From Copromyces sp. CBS 386.78 (lineage: Eukaryota > Ascomycota > Sordariomycetes > Sordariales > Sordariaceae): DNA of 64,000 bases. The notes beneath the pieces are model-generated. The model searched no databases. It was not told the origin of the DNA and saw only the letters and a list, made by a program, of their open reading frames with translations. Both the position numbers and the translations under genes were made by a program. The DNA is taken from contig MU839224.1 of assembly GCA_030685235.1 (NCBI GenBank), forward strand, positions 42,730 through 106,729, written 5' to 3'. Of the stretch, positions 1 through 13,030 are shown in pieces; the stretch's first letter is position 1, and every line of letters starts with the position of its first letter.

Positions 1-442
1 TAGAACTTCGTAATAAAAATTATTAAATATTTTAAAGAATTCGGGGAGAAAGATAAAGGAACGTATATAATTTATATCTATAATATACTATATTTAAATT
101 TGAAAGATACCGTCTTCGAACTAGTTAATAATATATCTTTAAATAAATAATTAACTTATTTAAACCGCCGTATTAAGACTTATCGAATAAAGATTATCGA
201 CGACCTAGGAGGTTATAATTAAAATTTTAATAAACGTATATTAAAGGCCTAGTTCGAAGGAAAATTCTTAATATTTATAAAGGCTATTAAAATTACTAAT
301 TTTATTTGTAAGGAGGAACCCGAGGAAACTATTCAAAATAATGCTATATATTAAGGATAAAATATTAAATATTATAATAACTTTTTTAAATAATTAGAGT
401 ATTTTAATTCTAAAATATTGCGGAGGTTTATTTAGAGCGTAC

Positions 443-634
443 TATAATTTTGCGTTATTTAATTATTATAGTAATTTATTTTTTAATTACTATAGTAGCG
501 TATTTTTAAATTATTATAGTAATTCGTTATTAATTTATTATAGCGATTTATTATTAATTTACTGCGGCGGTTTATTTTCTAACTTTCGCGGCGGTTCGTT
601 TAAAAAGTACTGCGGAAGTTTATACCGTAGTAAT
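443..634 (+). repeat. 24-bp tandem repeat, about 8 copies, in gag-like region of element A
   Basis: Copies start every 24 bases at 443, 467, 491, 515, 539, 563, 587 and 611. Each encodes an eight-residue unit. The leftmost copies are mutated (YYSNLFFN-like), while the copies at 563 and 587 still read YCGGLFSN and FRGGSFKK. This suggests an original RGG/YRGS-type octapeptide array in the gag protein. Confidence 0.75.
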
Positions 635-2499
635 TTATTTAACAATACCTTTCGTAAATAAAGAAAGGAACGTCGTCCTTATAAATGAATATATTGCCAG
701 TATTTTAAATTTAGTCTACTTTGGAACGGGGTATATTTAATCGTCGATAAATAATAGATTTGTAAGCCTATAAACGAAGCTAATTTAGAAGGAGAATATT
801 TCTTATAGGATAATTATAATAAAGTTAATATATATTATAATTTAGGTAATAAAGAGGTTTATTTAGCCGAAGAAATATATATAAATATTAATAGTGAGAA
901 TAAATTTAATTTAATTTATATAAATATTTTAAATAATATTTTATATTGGATATACGTTAAATATAACGAATGCTTTACAGTTCGAATAGAAATATTTATA
1001 TACGTTTTTATAAATTCTTATATAGAATTAAAGCCCCTTAGATTTGGATTATACTAGAAAAAGGTTAATTCCTTTATCCCTATTTAGAGAAGCGAAATTC
1101 GGTTAGCTAATAATCTTCAACTATTTATCGGGTATATAATAATTATTATAGAGAACGAATAAATTACGGAAGTATTCTATACAGTAGAATAATTAGATAC
1201 CGGCCTTATAGCGCCTTCCTAGGGCCCCTTATATTATAATTACTTCTATATATAAGTTCGCTTCTAATTAAATAGACTAGAATATTTAATTTATATTAAT
1301 ACCGAATATTCTAATATCTTCGCGGACGAATAATAAATAAAGCAAAGCTTTAACATTATATATAATAATTCGGCAATTAAATTATTCGATATTATAAGTA
1401 ACTACGTAGTATTAATACAATATATTATATTTGACTTATTTATCGAGGGTTAAATAAATAGTAAGACAATTTATTAAATATTTATATTAATTATATAGGT
1501 TATAAAGGGATTGGTAACGTATTTATTATTAGGTACGGAATAAATTTAATTAAATAAAGTGATTATTAATTTTACCGCCGAGACAATATATATACCGATA
1601 TATAGAAATTTAATAATTAGGATTAATTATAATACGAAATTAGTTCGTCGGAAGGTGGCTGCGACGTATAATATAATTATTCCGCCGTATAGGTAATAAT
1701 TAATCTTAGTAGAATATATATACGTAGTGGAGACTTTATTAATAGGAATATTTAAAGAATATATATTCGAAGTTAAATACCTAAACGTATTAAATTATTT
1801 ATTCGATATTAAAACGCTAAAATTAGTAACCGTTAAAAATATTTCAGATAAACCATTACGAATTTATTATAATTAATAACTAAGAATAATAAAGGATATT
1901 AAGACTAAAGAGTATTATATTATATCCTTTAATTAAGCGAAAGTATTATTTATAGCGGTAGGCGTTAAGGTTAGAAAAGAGTTCGCGTTTACAATAGATT
2001 TAAAGGATATTACGCTAATTCTAGAATTAAAATTATACGTAAAGGAGGAAATAGAAATAAATATATTAAATTATAAGCTAATATAAGAAAATACATTAAA
2101 AATCTTCCGGGATTTATAAAAGCGAAGCTTATTATTAAGAATTTTAAAAGATAACGAAATTCCGGAAATTAAATTTATTTACGGTATAAAAATTTATAAT
2201 ACCGATTTAAAATATATTTAGCGAATTAAAGCTCTATTAGATAAATACAATATATATAGCGGTAGAAGTATAGTAAAAATAATTGAAGAAGATATATTTT
2301 GCGTAAATTTCGTCGAAAATTAATATTAATAAAAAATCTTATTTAAACATTACTAATTAGGAATAAAAGAACGAGAGATATTCGATAATACTTTAAATTA
2401 AATATACGAAGATGGAAAATTAGAATAGATAATTAAAGTAATGCCGTTCGAATATTTATATTTCGTTATATAGCATATAATAGCTAGTATTTAAAAAAC

Positions 2500-3000
2500 G
2501 CGAATCGTTATCGACTTATAATTATTCAATCGAATTATAATCGGGGATTCATATCCTTTATTAACCTAAAACTCCGTAATTATTAGGATAAAAAGAAAGA
2601 AATTCGCTAACTATTTTAATAGGTCGGCCTTTTTTTATTAAATAGGAGTCTATCCGCCGTATAGAAATAGGATAATATTTATTAATTAAAGAAGAATAAA
2701 AAGATTTAATATAGTACTTATAAAGTATAAGAATTTATTACTATACGTTTAACGCTTTATCAATAGAACGCTATATCCCTATAGAATATTCGCGGCGGAA
2801 TATATTAATAATATAGTAATATTTAACGATACTACGGAGGATTATTTCAAATACTTCAAAATTATTTTAAAATTATTTAGCGAGATTAATTTAAATATCG
2901 TAGTAAAAAAATCTTAAATAATATACTTATCCGTAAGGCTTTTAAGCTATTATATAAATAGATTAGGAATAACTATAATAATTAATTGTATAGCCGTTAT
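2500..3000 (+). pseudogene. Reverse transcriptase relic of element A
   Basis: The + strand reads RIVIDL, then FNR and GDSYPLLT near 2505-2565, matching the conserved 'VxDxRxLNxxTxxDxYPLP' block of Ty3/gypsy reverse transcriptases. The catalytic YxDD box is at 2801-2812 and reads YINN. Both catalytic Asp codons (GAY) have become AAT, the G-to-A change that RIP makes. Many in-frame stops confirm that it is dead. Confidence 0.75.
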
Positions 3001-4239
3001 ACAAAATATTTAATAATTAACTAATTTAATATCTCTAGAATATTATATAAGTATAACTAATTTTTTAAAACGATTTATCCTGTAGTTCGTATAGAAAATC
3101 GGTCTATTAGAAGAATATAAGGCGAAACTTATTAAAATAAGTAAAAAAGAAAGGAAAATACTTGAAAAGAAGTCCTTAGTAGTAAAAAAAGTATTTATAA
3201 GCGTATTAAAGTTCGAACCGACGGATTTTGAAAAAGAAATATTTATAATCCTATAAAATCAATTAATAAAAAAAACGATTGTATTTTATTATTATCCTAG
3301 CCGAATAATATTTTTTAAAATAAATATATTAAAGCGATAGGGTTTTAGTATTATAGTATTTTATATTAAAGGAAATATTTAGGACGGGAAGAATATACTT
3401 ATTTATAAAATCTAATTAATCCTATTCTATAGTAAACGGTTATCGGCCGCGGAAAAGAATTATTAGCTAATAGAATTGGAAATTATATATTTCGTCTAAA
3501 TATGTTGTACGCTATAGTAATTAATATAATTATATATTAAACCGATTATTATTTTAACAGATTATTATATATTAGTAAGTATAGTTAGGCAAATTATTTT
3601 AGATACAATAGATTTTACGAAATTAAATTCGCGGCTAATTGTAGCTTTAATATATTTTTCTTAATTTAATTTCGACGTACGCTATATCCCGGGTAAAATT
3701 AATATTATATTAAACGCCCTTTCTAAATTATTTAATATAGAAGCGGAACCCTAATTAGAAGTAAGTGAATTAGACGATATTTAGAAAGATACGGCGTATA
3801 TAATCTATATCTATATAAATAATAAAATAAAAGTGAAATTTATTGAGGGCTATATTTAAAATAAATATTATAGTACTATAATACGAAAGTTAAAGGAATA
3901 CGATAAGCGAAGTTTTAAATTAGATTTAAATACGGATAAACGCTTCCTATTTCGGCTTAGTAATAATGGATTATTATACTATTATTTAGTAAAGGGAATA
4001 ATTAAATGTTATATTCTAGCTAATTGCCTTTAAACCGTTTTGGAATTAATTTACGATAGGCGTTACTATTTTAGCCCGGTAAAAATAATACGGGAATTAG
4101 AGGGCTTTAATTTCCTAAAAATAACGAAGGTACTTCGCCGATACGTAGAATACTATCTATAGTATATTAAGTTTAAGATAGACCGTAAAGCGGCTCTAAG
4201 ATAGTTAAAACCTATTAAACTACAATTAATCCCCTATTA

Positions 4240-4620
4240 TATAATTTATATAGACTTTATTGTTAGTTTATTAAAGTAGCCTAATTAATTAATAGTTTAG
4301 GGAGGAGATAATTATAATGCTTTTATAATTATTATTTATAATTTTAATAAAAAGACGATATTAATACTAAGCCGAACCGATTAGATAATAGAATAATAAG
4401 TAGAAAGATTAGTAATTATATTATTATTATATAATTGGGGATTATTCTATATATCTATTTCGGATGGAAATTCTAAGTTTTTATCTGTTATATAGAAAAT
4501 AGTATTCTAAAAGTTTAATATAGGATTATCCTATATAACGGCGTAGAATTTAAAAGCGAACGGATAAGTTGAACGCCGAAACTAAGAGGTAAAAATCGTC
4601 CTACGCTATTATATAGTAGA
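4240..4620 (+). pseudogene. Integrase core relic of element A
   Basis: The reading IYIDFIVSL at about 4241-4267 followed by SDGNSKFLS near 4460-4486 matches the first two Asp blocks of the DDE integrase core (VxxDF... and SDRxxxF). The two Asp codons at 4253 and 4463 are intact and in the same frame. NGQVERRN near 4560 corresponds to the DGQTERxN block. Stops interrupt the frame throughout. Confidence 0.7.
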
Positions 4621-4999
4621 AAATCTGGATATACCTTAGCTGGACGTATTATTAACCTTATAATATAATTTAAATAATAGTTTATCGATACTATTTAAGC
4701 GAACTCCCAACGAGATTATATTAGGATTTAAACTTAATACAGCCTTAGATTTGTTGTAATTTAGAGACTATTCCGATAATAACCTTTAAATTATCCGAAA
4801 ATTATACTATTGCAAAGCTATAGAATTAATTAATTAAGCGGCTACGAAATATAAGTTAATATTCGATAAAAGATATAGGCCGTTATATTTTAATATCGGA
4901 AATAAAATTATATTATAATTATATAAGGGATATTATATTTTAAGAATAAAGTCCTATAAATATATTAATTAACGAATAAACCCTTTTAAAATAAAGCGA

Positions 5000-7430
5000 A
5001 AAATAGGTAATTTAGCCTATAAACTAGATTTACTAGCGTCCTAAAGAATTTACCTAATAATTTCAATTAGTTATTTCCGGGAATATTTAAGTGGGAAGGA
5101 CCTTTTTCGCTGTATAAAAGAATCCGTTGAACGGATTATAATTAAAAGGGATATAAACGATTAGTAGTTATATGAAATTAAGAAGATTATAAATAAGAGA
5201 ACGATATAGTACGGTGGGAAGCCGCTAATTAAATATTAAGTAAAGTATAAAAGTTACGGCATTAAAGAAAACTAATAGTATCCTCGGGGCGGTCCATATT
5301 ATAATTTATTAATGGAAAATACGTAAAATTTAATTAAGGATTATAAAACAAAGTATTTTATTAAATTAGAAGAATTTATATAGAAGGGTATAAAATTAAA
5401 AGATCCCCCAGAAGAGGGTAAGCTGGTAAACGTCGTACTAAAATCGAATATTATAATTACTATTCTATTTCGACCCAAATACCGAAAAACCCTAGTAGAA
5501 ATAGTAAACGCCGTAATATTTATTAACGAAGGTAAATATAATTCATCGATCGAATGCTATTTAATGAATATTAAAAACCTATTTTAATTATTACGTACAA
5601 TAAAAACGTTTATTTCTTCCATTACTTCTACCTAAATAACGTCTAAATTAACGATAGCGATTTAAATATTATTATTAAATTACTTTCGTTTAGCGTGGCT
5701 AATTTTAATTATGCGATAGTTATTTTGTAATTTATATTGGGCAATTATAATATTATTAAATACTTATTACCTTACAATTAACGTCGCCTTATAACCGCGC
5801 CGACTATATAATTGATTACCCCTAAAATATCGTTGACCGAGGCCTAGGTTAAGCGCCTTATAGCGGTTAATAAATTGCTCGAAATTTAAATAGGTAATAA
5901 TATATTAACTTAGTAAAGTATATTAAACGATAAGTGTATTAGTAAATTAATTACTTCGAAAATAAAATTGGATTTGATTTTTATTATCGAAAATACTATT
6001 GATGATAACTTTAACGACGAGGAAAAAGAGGTAGTCATATTTATTATTAGGGTATACAGAATTTGCCTAAGAATATTAGAGAATAAATATTATAATTATA
6101 CCCGTAATACCTTTAAAATTATTTATAACGCGAAGGGTTAAAACGTTTTAAAAAGTATTAACAATATAATAGTAATAGGTAATTTACAATTTATTAATTA
6201 TTTAATAGTAAAAGTAACCTACTTCGTAATAATTGTAATTAAGAACTTAAAGTATAAAAAATAATTAGGAAATTTAGCGGACGTAGGATTTAATTCGTTA
6301 ATTAAAAAGTATAGTACAAAATTTTATAAGGATAATTTATCCCTAATCTTAATATATTAGGATAAAAGAATATAGATAGTTATAAAAATAATAATAAATA
6401 ATATACTAAGGACGATTGTAGGTAATACCGTAGTAGTTTACAACGCTAATAGGCCTACTAGAATATAATATATTATATTAAACAGCTTAAAATTAAAAGC
6501 CTATAGCGTATAGGCATTTTATATATATAATACTAATCGTTTAGACGAAGTATATATATTAATATACGCGGTATATTATTAATACTTCGAAAATAATCGA
6601 CTTAATAATATATAATAGTTAGAAAATATAAATACTAGTTAAATTAGTAAGGGAAAGGAAGCCGACTAATTGAACGACGAATTAAATAGAACGGATAATT
6701 CGAATAATAGTTAATTTATAAATATAAGTAAGGAAATTAACGAAGTGAATAATAATTAGCCTATAAACATATAGAACGAAATTAATAAATTAAACGACGA
6801 TTAATAATTAAATATATATAATAATAATATAAGCGACGAAGACGAAAATAATATAAACGATTTTACCGCCGCTATTATAGTAGGAAGGAAATGTAAGGTA
6901 GACGAAGCTTTCTTAATTAAATAGGAAAGTATAAAACGTATTATAATTAAATATAGAGCGGAGATCGAATCGCTAAAGGAATAATAATATAGTTAGGCTA
7001 ACGTAGCGCTAGTATTAAAGTATATTAAAAATATCCCGGGCGACGTACTAAATATTATTAATTATAAGACTAATATTAGTACTGCGGTGAATATAGGTAT
7101 ATTATTATTTATATATACGCCGTTAAATTTACCGGAGTATAAAAATATTAACGATGTATAGAATACTTTAGAATATAATTAGGAGGATGAGATTATTAGA
7201 ACAGTAGGAGGGGAACGGTATTTATATATAGTATATAGCCGTAGATCTATAAAATATTCCTTTATTAAGGAAAGCCCGTAGAAGAGTTTTGAAAAGCCGA
7301 TTAGTAATATTATTAATGCCGTTGAAGGTAGTAAGAAGGATAATAAGAAGAAGGATGCCGTAGAGGATAACGAAAATAATTGGGAGACAGTATTTACTAT
7401 TCGAAAAGAATAATTATTAATAAATGAAAG
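5000..7430 (+). pseudogene. Possible third-ORF relic between integrase and 3' LTR of element A
   Basis: No known domain is recognised. The best-preserved stretch is about 6600-7412, where one frame shows an Asp/Asn/Glu-rich segment, then charged helical-looking sequence, and ends in KKDNKKKDAVEDNENN before a stop at about 7412. The number of stops is low for this block. It could be an additional ORF carried by this family or part of another inserted element. Confidence 0.3.
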
Positions 7431-7487
7431 ATATATAGTATATATATTATTATTACCGGCTAAATAATCCGGACGATTATTTTTTTA

Positions 7488-7498
7488 TAGGGGGGCAT
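7488..7498 (+). other. Polypurine tract of element A
   Basis: A run of Gs in ATAGGGGGGCAT lies directly before the TG of the LTR. This is the usual place for the primer of plus-strand DNA synthesis and fixes the neighbouring LTR as the 3' one. Confidence 0.65.
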
Positions 7499-7669
7499 TG
7501 TAAGAAGGTAAGGGGAACCCTTCTAGGCAGGTACTGTGGAGCAGGCATTCGCGTACTACTGTGCGCTCTACGAATATTTAACCTAGGGCAATCCTCCGCT
7601 GCTACGCAGCTCTCCCTTATCCTATTATCAATCAATATAATCACTTCATCGCACGTTGTTTATCTTACA
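7499..7669 (+). repeat. 3' LTR of element A (171 bp)
   Basis: Begins TGTAAGA and ends TCTTACA, a 7-base terminal inverted repeat with TG...CA ends, and follows a polypurine tract. Unlike the element body it is nearly unmutated and keeps normal CpA content. Its partner LTR lies outside the window, so the boundaries rest on the terminal motifs only. Confidence 0.7.
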
Positions 7670-8690
7670 ATTAGGCGCTTGTGAAAGCGTGATCCTACGA
7701 GAGATAGACTGCAATACTAGAAGCCACAAATCAAAGTAATATTAAGTGTAAAGAAGAAAGGGAAGGTGTTCGAACGAGGGCATCACGGTTCTGGACATAT
7801 AAGTCAGAACTGCCGCTCGTCTCCGCCTTCCCGATCTAGGGATCTTATCGATAAGAACATGAGCCTCATTCCATCCGATGCGCCATGGTTGTCCTGTGCC
7901 CAGTCCTCTGGGCCTTCGTCCAGTCACGCCATGACAGCGCTATACTTATCTATTATTAGATTAAAGTAAATATTATTATCGTAGTTTAAAGAAAAGAAGT
8001 ATTTCCTATATTAAAATATATTTCGTATTCGACTATAAATATAATAAATCCTTCGTAAAAGTAAATATTATTGAAAATTGCTTCGAAGGATATAGGGGTT
8101 ATATTTATATCGATAAGATTTAACGGATATTTCACCTTAATAAATTTAATATTACGCATTCTAATTATTTTACTACTATTATTCAATTTAATTTTAGAAA
8201 CCTTTCCTATTAATCCTTCGTATTTATATAATTTCCTAACGACTATTTTCGCTATTATCTTTCTACCCTTAGGTCTTTACTTCCCGTTATTAATATAAAT
8301 ATAAGCTATAGCCCTATATACCCTTAGATAGCGGATATTAGGTTGGTATTAATTTATTAAATAACTGACTAATTTCGTAAAAATCTCTAATAGTAATATA
8401 TTACCTAGAGCTAGATAAGGAATTTAATTAAAAATAAATACGTAGGCCGCCTTAGTAAATAACTAATATAATTCTAAAAAGCCTACTTCGAAATTTAATA
8501 TACGGGTACCTTCCACAATAATACGGCCATAATATTCTAATATAGAATTTTATTCTAAGTAACTAAGAACCGTAGTTATTAATATTTTACTATATTCTCT
8601 ATACTATATTTTTAGTTTATTAATTGAAAACTTTATATTATTATCGATATAAACTACTTAAATATAAATACCAGTCTATTTTTCTAGCCA
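7670..8690. other. Gene-free spacer: unmutated island, then RIP-mutated DNA
   Basis: Positions 7670-7960 have ordinary base composition, in contrast to both flanks. One + strand frame at 7766-7969 includes GHHGSGHISQNC, which resembles the second half of a retroviral CCHC knuckle but lacks the first two Cys, so it is not called a gene. From about 7970 the sequence is AT-rich and CpA-depleted again, with short frames only. Nothing else is recognisable. Confidence 0.4.
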
Positions 8691-8926
8691 TATCACAGGG
8701 TTAGCCTGTATTGCATGTACTAGTGACAGTAACTCTCTAAGACTACTATTACCATCTCAGTTAATTGGCTGCGGCCTCCCGCTATAGACCCACTAGTTCA
8801 TAGCTCGAATCCCATAAAGGCCCATCTCCCGAACGCACTTCTGCACTTCTCTTCCTTTCCTCTCCTCGTACAATTACGCATATCTACATTTACACCTAAC
8901 CTTTCGCCTTCTACCCGTAATAATTA
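8691..8926 (+). repeat. 5' LTR of element B
   Basis: Aligns along its length with 15589-15824. The conserved core GGCTGCGGCCTCCCGCTATA occurs in both, and the distance from the first shared base to the shared CTACCCGT near the end is 228 bases in each copy. The differences between copies are nearly all C/T or G/A, as RIP produces. Confidence 0.8.
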
Positions 8927-10606
8927 ATTACACCTTTTAACTATTGCGTTCACAGCGCAAACCTATTTATCGTAATTATTTTCGATTGCGCGCGTACAGG
9001 GATCGCCTCGTTACGAATCGCTAAGCCTAATACCCCCCCCCCCCCAAGCTTCGACAATCGTAGTTACGACAATTGTCTAATTAAAATTCCAATATCCTTT
9101 TACTAATACGTAAGGGAAAGTACTCTTTATCTAATAAATAAGAGATCGCCTATTTTTAACTACTTCAAACAGTCCTAATAGCGGACTTTTACCTTAAATA
9201 ATCCTAGTCGCGGACCTTCACCTCTCTTTTATCTTAAACGGTTACCTCTCTTTTATTTTATATCTTACGATAATAGCGATCCTGCCCTTTTCTCCCCCAA
9301 TAGCAATTCTAGTAGTAATAATCTTCTTAACCTTTCTATTCCTACTACTAATAACAGTAATCCGTTTAATTTAGAATCGTTATATTCTATTATTAATACC
9401 CTTAATAGCGAATTCGATACTACAATTTATTACGCCGTACTTCTCGAACTTCCTTAACCCGTTATTACAATTTTCGTTAATTTTCTTAAGGGCTTCGACT
9501 AGCTGGAAGGTCTCCCAATTCCGCGCGAATATCTTAAAATAACTTCTCTTTTCTCCTAGGCCCCCGCTTTCCACTCTATTATAATACTTCTTAATTACCT
9601 TTATCGCATTAATTTCGAATGCTACGATAATTTTAAAAGTAATTTTTAGCGCGCTAAGGAGGAATTTAAAATTACCTACTAAATAGCCGACGACGCCTAA
9701 TTTAATTTTAATTAAAAGAATTTCAACTACGTTAATTTTAAATTTACTTACGATATTTTATTCGCGGAGTATAATACTTTTAAAATATAAACTTCTTCTT
9801 CTATTAGTAATACAATTACGAAAATAACTATATTTTCCTCTCTTCGATAAACGATAGAAAATCCGCCTATTTTTACCGGTAAAGAGATTAGTAGTCCCGC
9901 TTACAAATATAAAATCTTTAAAACTTAGCGTTTCCGAATTTAGTCTTAATAGAAATACGATATTATTCTTTATTCCTCTAAAGACGTTAAAATTATCCGT
10001 ACTACTATACTTCTAGGACCTAAAATTTTATCCGGTATTTAGGATAATTTAAACGTAATTTAGTTAAACCCTAATAAAGCAAATTAACGCTAAAAAATAA
10101 GCGTTAAATTTATAGAATATTTAATTTTTTATTTCTAGAATATAAATTTTAAAATAGACGCCGGCCGCCGCTTATAAGAATTATATATAAAGAATATATC
10201 TTTCGCGGATTTTGAACTTAAATTAATTAATTTAATAAACTTCTACGGTTTCAATAATTCAATAAAAATCTATTATTTCCGGAATAAAATTAATAAATAT
10301 CTCTATAACGCTTTCGCTTATTACAACCTTCCCCCTAATAACGATTTTAAACGTTAATTCGAAATTTATTATAACGTTATTAATAATTTTAAGGACGCGG
10401 ATTATCGTTAGAAAATAGCGAACTATTTTTTTAATCCCGGTAATAGTACTAATAATAATAATAATAGCGGAAGTCGCTCTAACGCTAAATTTTCTACCGA
10501 TAATATCTTTATTAGCTAAGGCGGTAATAAAATAAATTTAATTATTATTAATCTTATAATTTTTATTTATAAGGATATTTTCAATTAACGTTCCTATAAT
10601 AGCCTC

Positions 10607-10648
10607 TACTATTATTATAGTAAACCCGGCTATATTACCCGCGATTAT
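10607..10648 (+). pseudogene. Gag CCHC zinc-knuckle relic with all four ligands changed to Tyr
   Basis: The frame reads Y-YY-Y-SKPG-Y-ITRD-Y. The spacing is exactly C-x2-C-x4-H-x4-C, with KPG at the usual place, but each Cys and the His is now TAC/TAT (Tyr). TGY to TAY and CAY to TAY are single RIP transitions, so this is a nucleocapsid zinc knuckle inactivated at every metal ligand. Confidence 0.7.
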
Positions 10649-12539
10649 ACTATTTCGGTTAATTATAATTTTTAAGGCCCCTAATATTCCGCTAGTAAAA
10701 AGTCGAAGAATAAAGGTTATAGTAAGGGTTATAATTAAAAATAAGTCCGCGCTACTGATATTACTCTAGCTACTCCGGCTATTCTAGCTGCCCCCGCCGA
10801 GCCCGCTGCTAGTAGAGAATATTATAACGACTAAGAAAATGCCTAACCTCTATATATAGTTGCGTATAAAGGTTTAGCCGGGTTATATTTAAGAGACGAA
10901 TTTTAAATTTTATAAAGTTAAAGGGTTTAAAAGAAATTAAAGTTTAATTATTAAATAGTTTTACTTTTCTAAATTTAATATTTTTATCCTTTTATATTAT
11001 AACCCGTTTATATAAAGACTATTATATTACCCTTATTAATAGTAATTACTCTACTTTTATATTTATTAATCGCTCCTTTATTATTAAAAATAACCTTCTC
11101 CGTTTCTAATTATTAAAAGCGAAGAAGTTCGTTCTTACTAATAGAATAATTAAGAGTATTATTTTTAAAGGAGTAATAATTAAATTCCGGATCGGCTATT
11201 ACAAAAAGACTATTACCTTCCTAATTTATAATATCTCTAAAAAGTACCCAATTATTTTAGGCTGCCTATAGATATGATACTATTAATTAGAAATCGATTA
11301 CGAATAGTATAATATATATTTCAATTATACTATTTACTAAAACTACTATTTACTAACGAATCTCTTTAAATATTAAACGGTAGTACTTAAAACCTTTACT
11401 AACCGGGTTTTAATAGTTTCTACCTATTAAATACCCATTCCGCCGATTAAAAAAGAAGAGATTAAGTCTCCTTCTTTAACTATTAAAGAGGAGGAGATTA
11501 AATTTCGCCTTCTAATTATTAAGAAAAAGAAGATTAAGAAAATTGCGGCGGAGCCTGCTCTAAAACCCTTATCCGCTCCCGAATTCCCTCCTACTATTAT
11601 TAAACTTAAAATCGATTTTAAAACCGGCTATTATACAATCCCTACTCCTATTAAAGTACTAATAGCCCGGAAGGCTAAATTTAAGATCGTTATTACCGGT
11701 ACTACCGTTCTCTTTATTAAAATTAAGAGCCCCGCGCTTTACGAGCCTTATATATATATAGTAGCCGCCGCATTTTAATTAGCGCGAATTGCCCCTAATA
11801 CTATTATTTTCGTAAACCCAATTATAAATTTAACCCTAATAATATTAAAATATTTAATATAGCCGCGTTCAACTTTATTTATAAGAAGGAATAATTACAA
11901 CTGTACGTTACGAACTATACTAAAATTAAAAGATTAATAGTTATAGCGGATTTTTAAAATCTAAATTCAACTGAAGAAATAATTAATAATATTATAAAAG
12001 GCGATAGAAGGAAATATAAAGAAAATTTACCCCCCGCGCTCTATAATTTTATTAACGAAATAATTAGTATTTATATTTTAGAAAATACTTGCGAGGCTAT
12101 AATTTTAGCTAAAGTAATTAACTTTACTAGAAATTTCGAAATTAATACGCTTGTATACGAAAAAATTATCCAATAAATATATTTAATTAAAGTCGACGAA
12201 GAAAATATAAAAAAATTTCTTAATAAAATAGACTAGCCGCTAAAAATTAAGGAAGAAATTATCGAAATTTTAAACCGTTCTAAGGGACGGAAATATATTA
12301 GCGAAATCGCCGCTTTTTTACCTTCGCTAACGGAGGAAATCCCTCCCTATCGTTCGTACAATTATAAAATCGAATTATAACTAGGAGAATAACCTCCTAA
12401 TATATAATTTTAATATATATTACCTATAAAAATAATCGTTATTAAAAAGTAGATTAATAATAATTTAAAGAAGAAATTTATCTAGCCGTTATAATTTACG
12501 GCCGCTTCCCCCCTCTTATTAATTAAAAAACTTAGAAGC

Positions 12540-13030
12540 GGAGTCTATATTTATATAAATTATTATAATATTAATAATATTACGTTAAAAATATATTACC
12601 CGCTACCGCTAATTAAAGAAACTTTTAATATAATTTATAAAGTAAAGATCTTTACGAAGTTCGATATTATTATTATATTCAATAAAATCCGTATTAAAGA
12701 GGGGTATAAATAGTTTACCGCTTTTATTACCCGCTTCGGCCTTTACAAATCTATTATATATCCTTTTAATTTATAGGGCGTACCGGGAACCTTTTAAAAT
12801 TATATTAACGACGTTTTATATAATATTTTCGACGTTTACGCTACCGCTTATTTCGACAATATCTTAATTTATTCCGATAACGAAGAAAAATATAAAGAAT
12901 ATATTAAGGAAGTTTTATAAAAGATAATTAAGGTAGGACTCTAAATCGACATTAATAAATACGAATTCTATATATAGCGAATTAAGTATTTAAATTTTAT
13001 GATTACCCTAAGTAATTTCGAAATAGATTT
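12540..13030 (+). pseudogene. Reverse transcriptase relic of element B
   Basis: Nearly continuous similarity to Ty3/gypsy reverse transcriptase: YYPLPLIKETF near 12595, FTKFDIIIIFNKIRIKEGYK near 12655, FTAFITRFGLYKSIIYPFNL near 12715, then AYFDNILIYS at 12846-12875 and KYEFYI further on. The second catalytic Asp of the YxDD box reads Asn (AAT). Isolated stops replace Trp and Gln codons, as expected from G-to-A and C-to-T change. Confidence 0.85.

Larger units (their letters stand above)
1..7669 (+). mobile_element. Element A: RIP-degraded Ty3/gypsy LTR retrotransposon, 5' end outside the window
   Basis: AT-rich block with stops in every frame. Conceptual translation of the + strand nevertheless shows the pol order of a Ty3/gypsy element: a gag-like Ser/Gly repeat region near 440-640, reverse transcriptase near 2500-3000, RNase H after it, and an integrase core near 4240-4620. 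A polypurine tract and a TG...CA LTR close the element at 7669. CpA and TpG are almost absent while CpG survives, which is the RIP signature. About 2.4 kb lies between the integrase core and the 3' LTR, more than most gypsy elements have. The 5' LTR is not in the window. Confidence 0.85.

Noticed and set aside
7766..7969. 67-codon frame with a GHISQNC segment like a gag zinc knuckle
   Set aside because: Only half of the CCHC motif is present, and the missing Cys cannot be explained by RIP changes.
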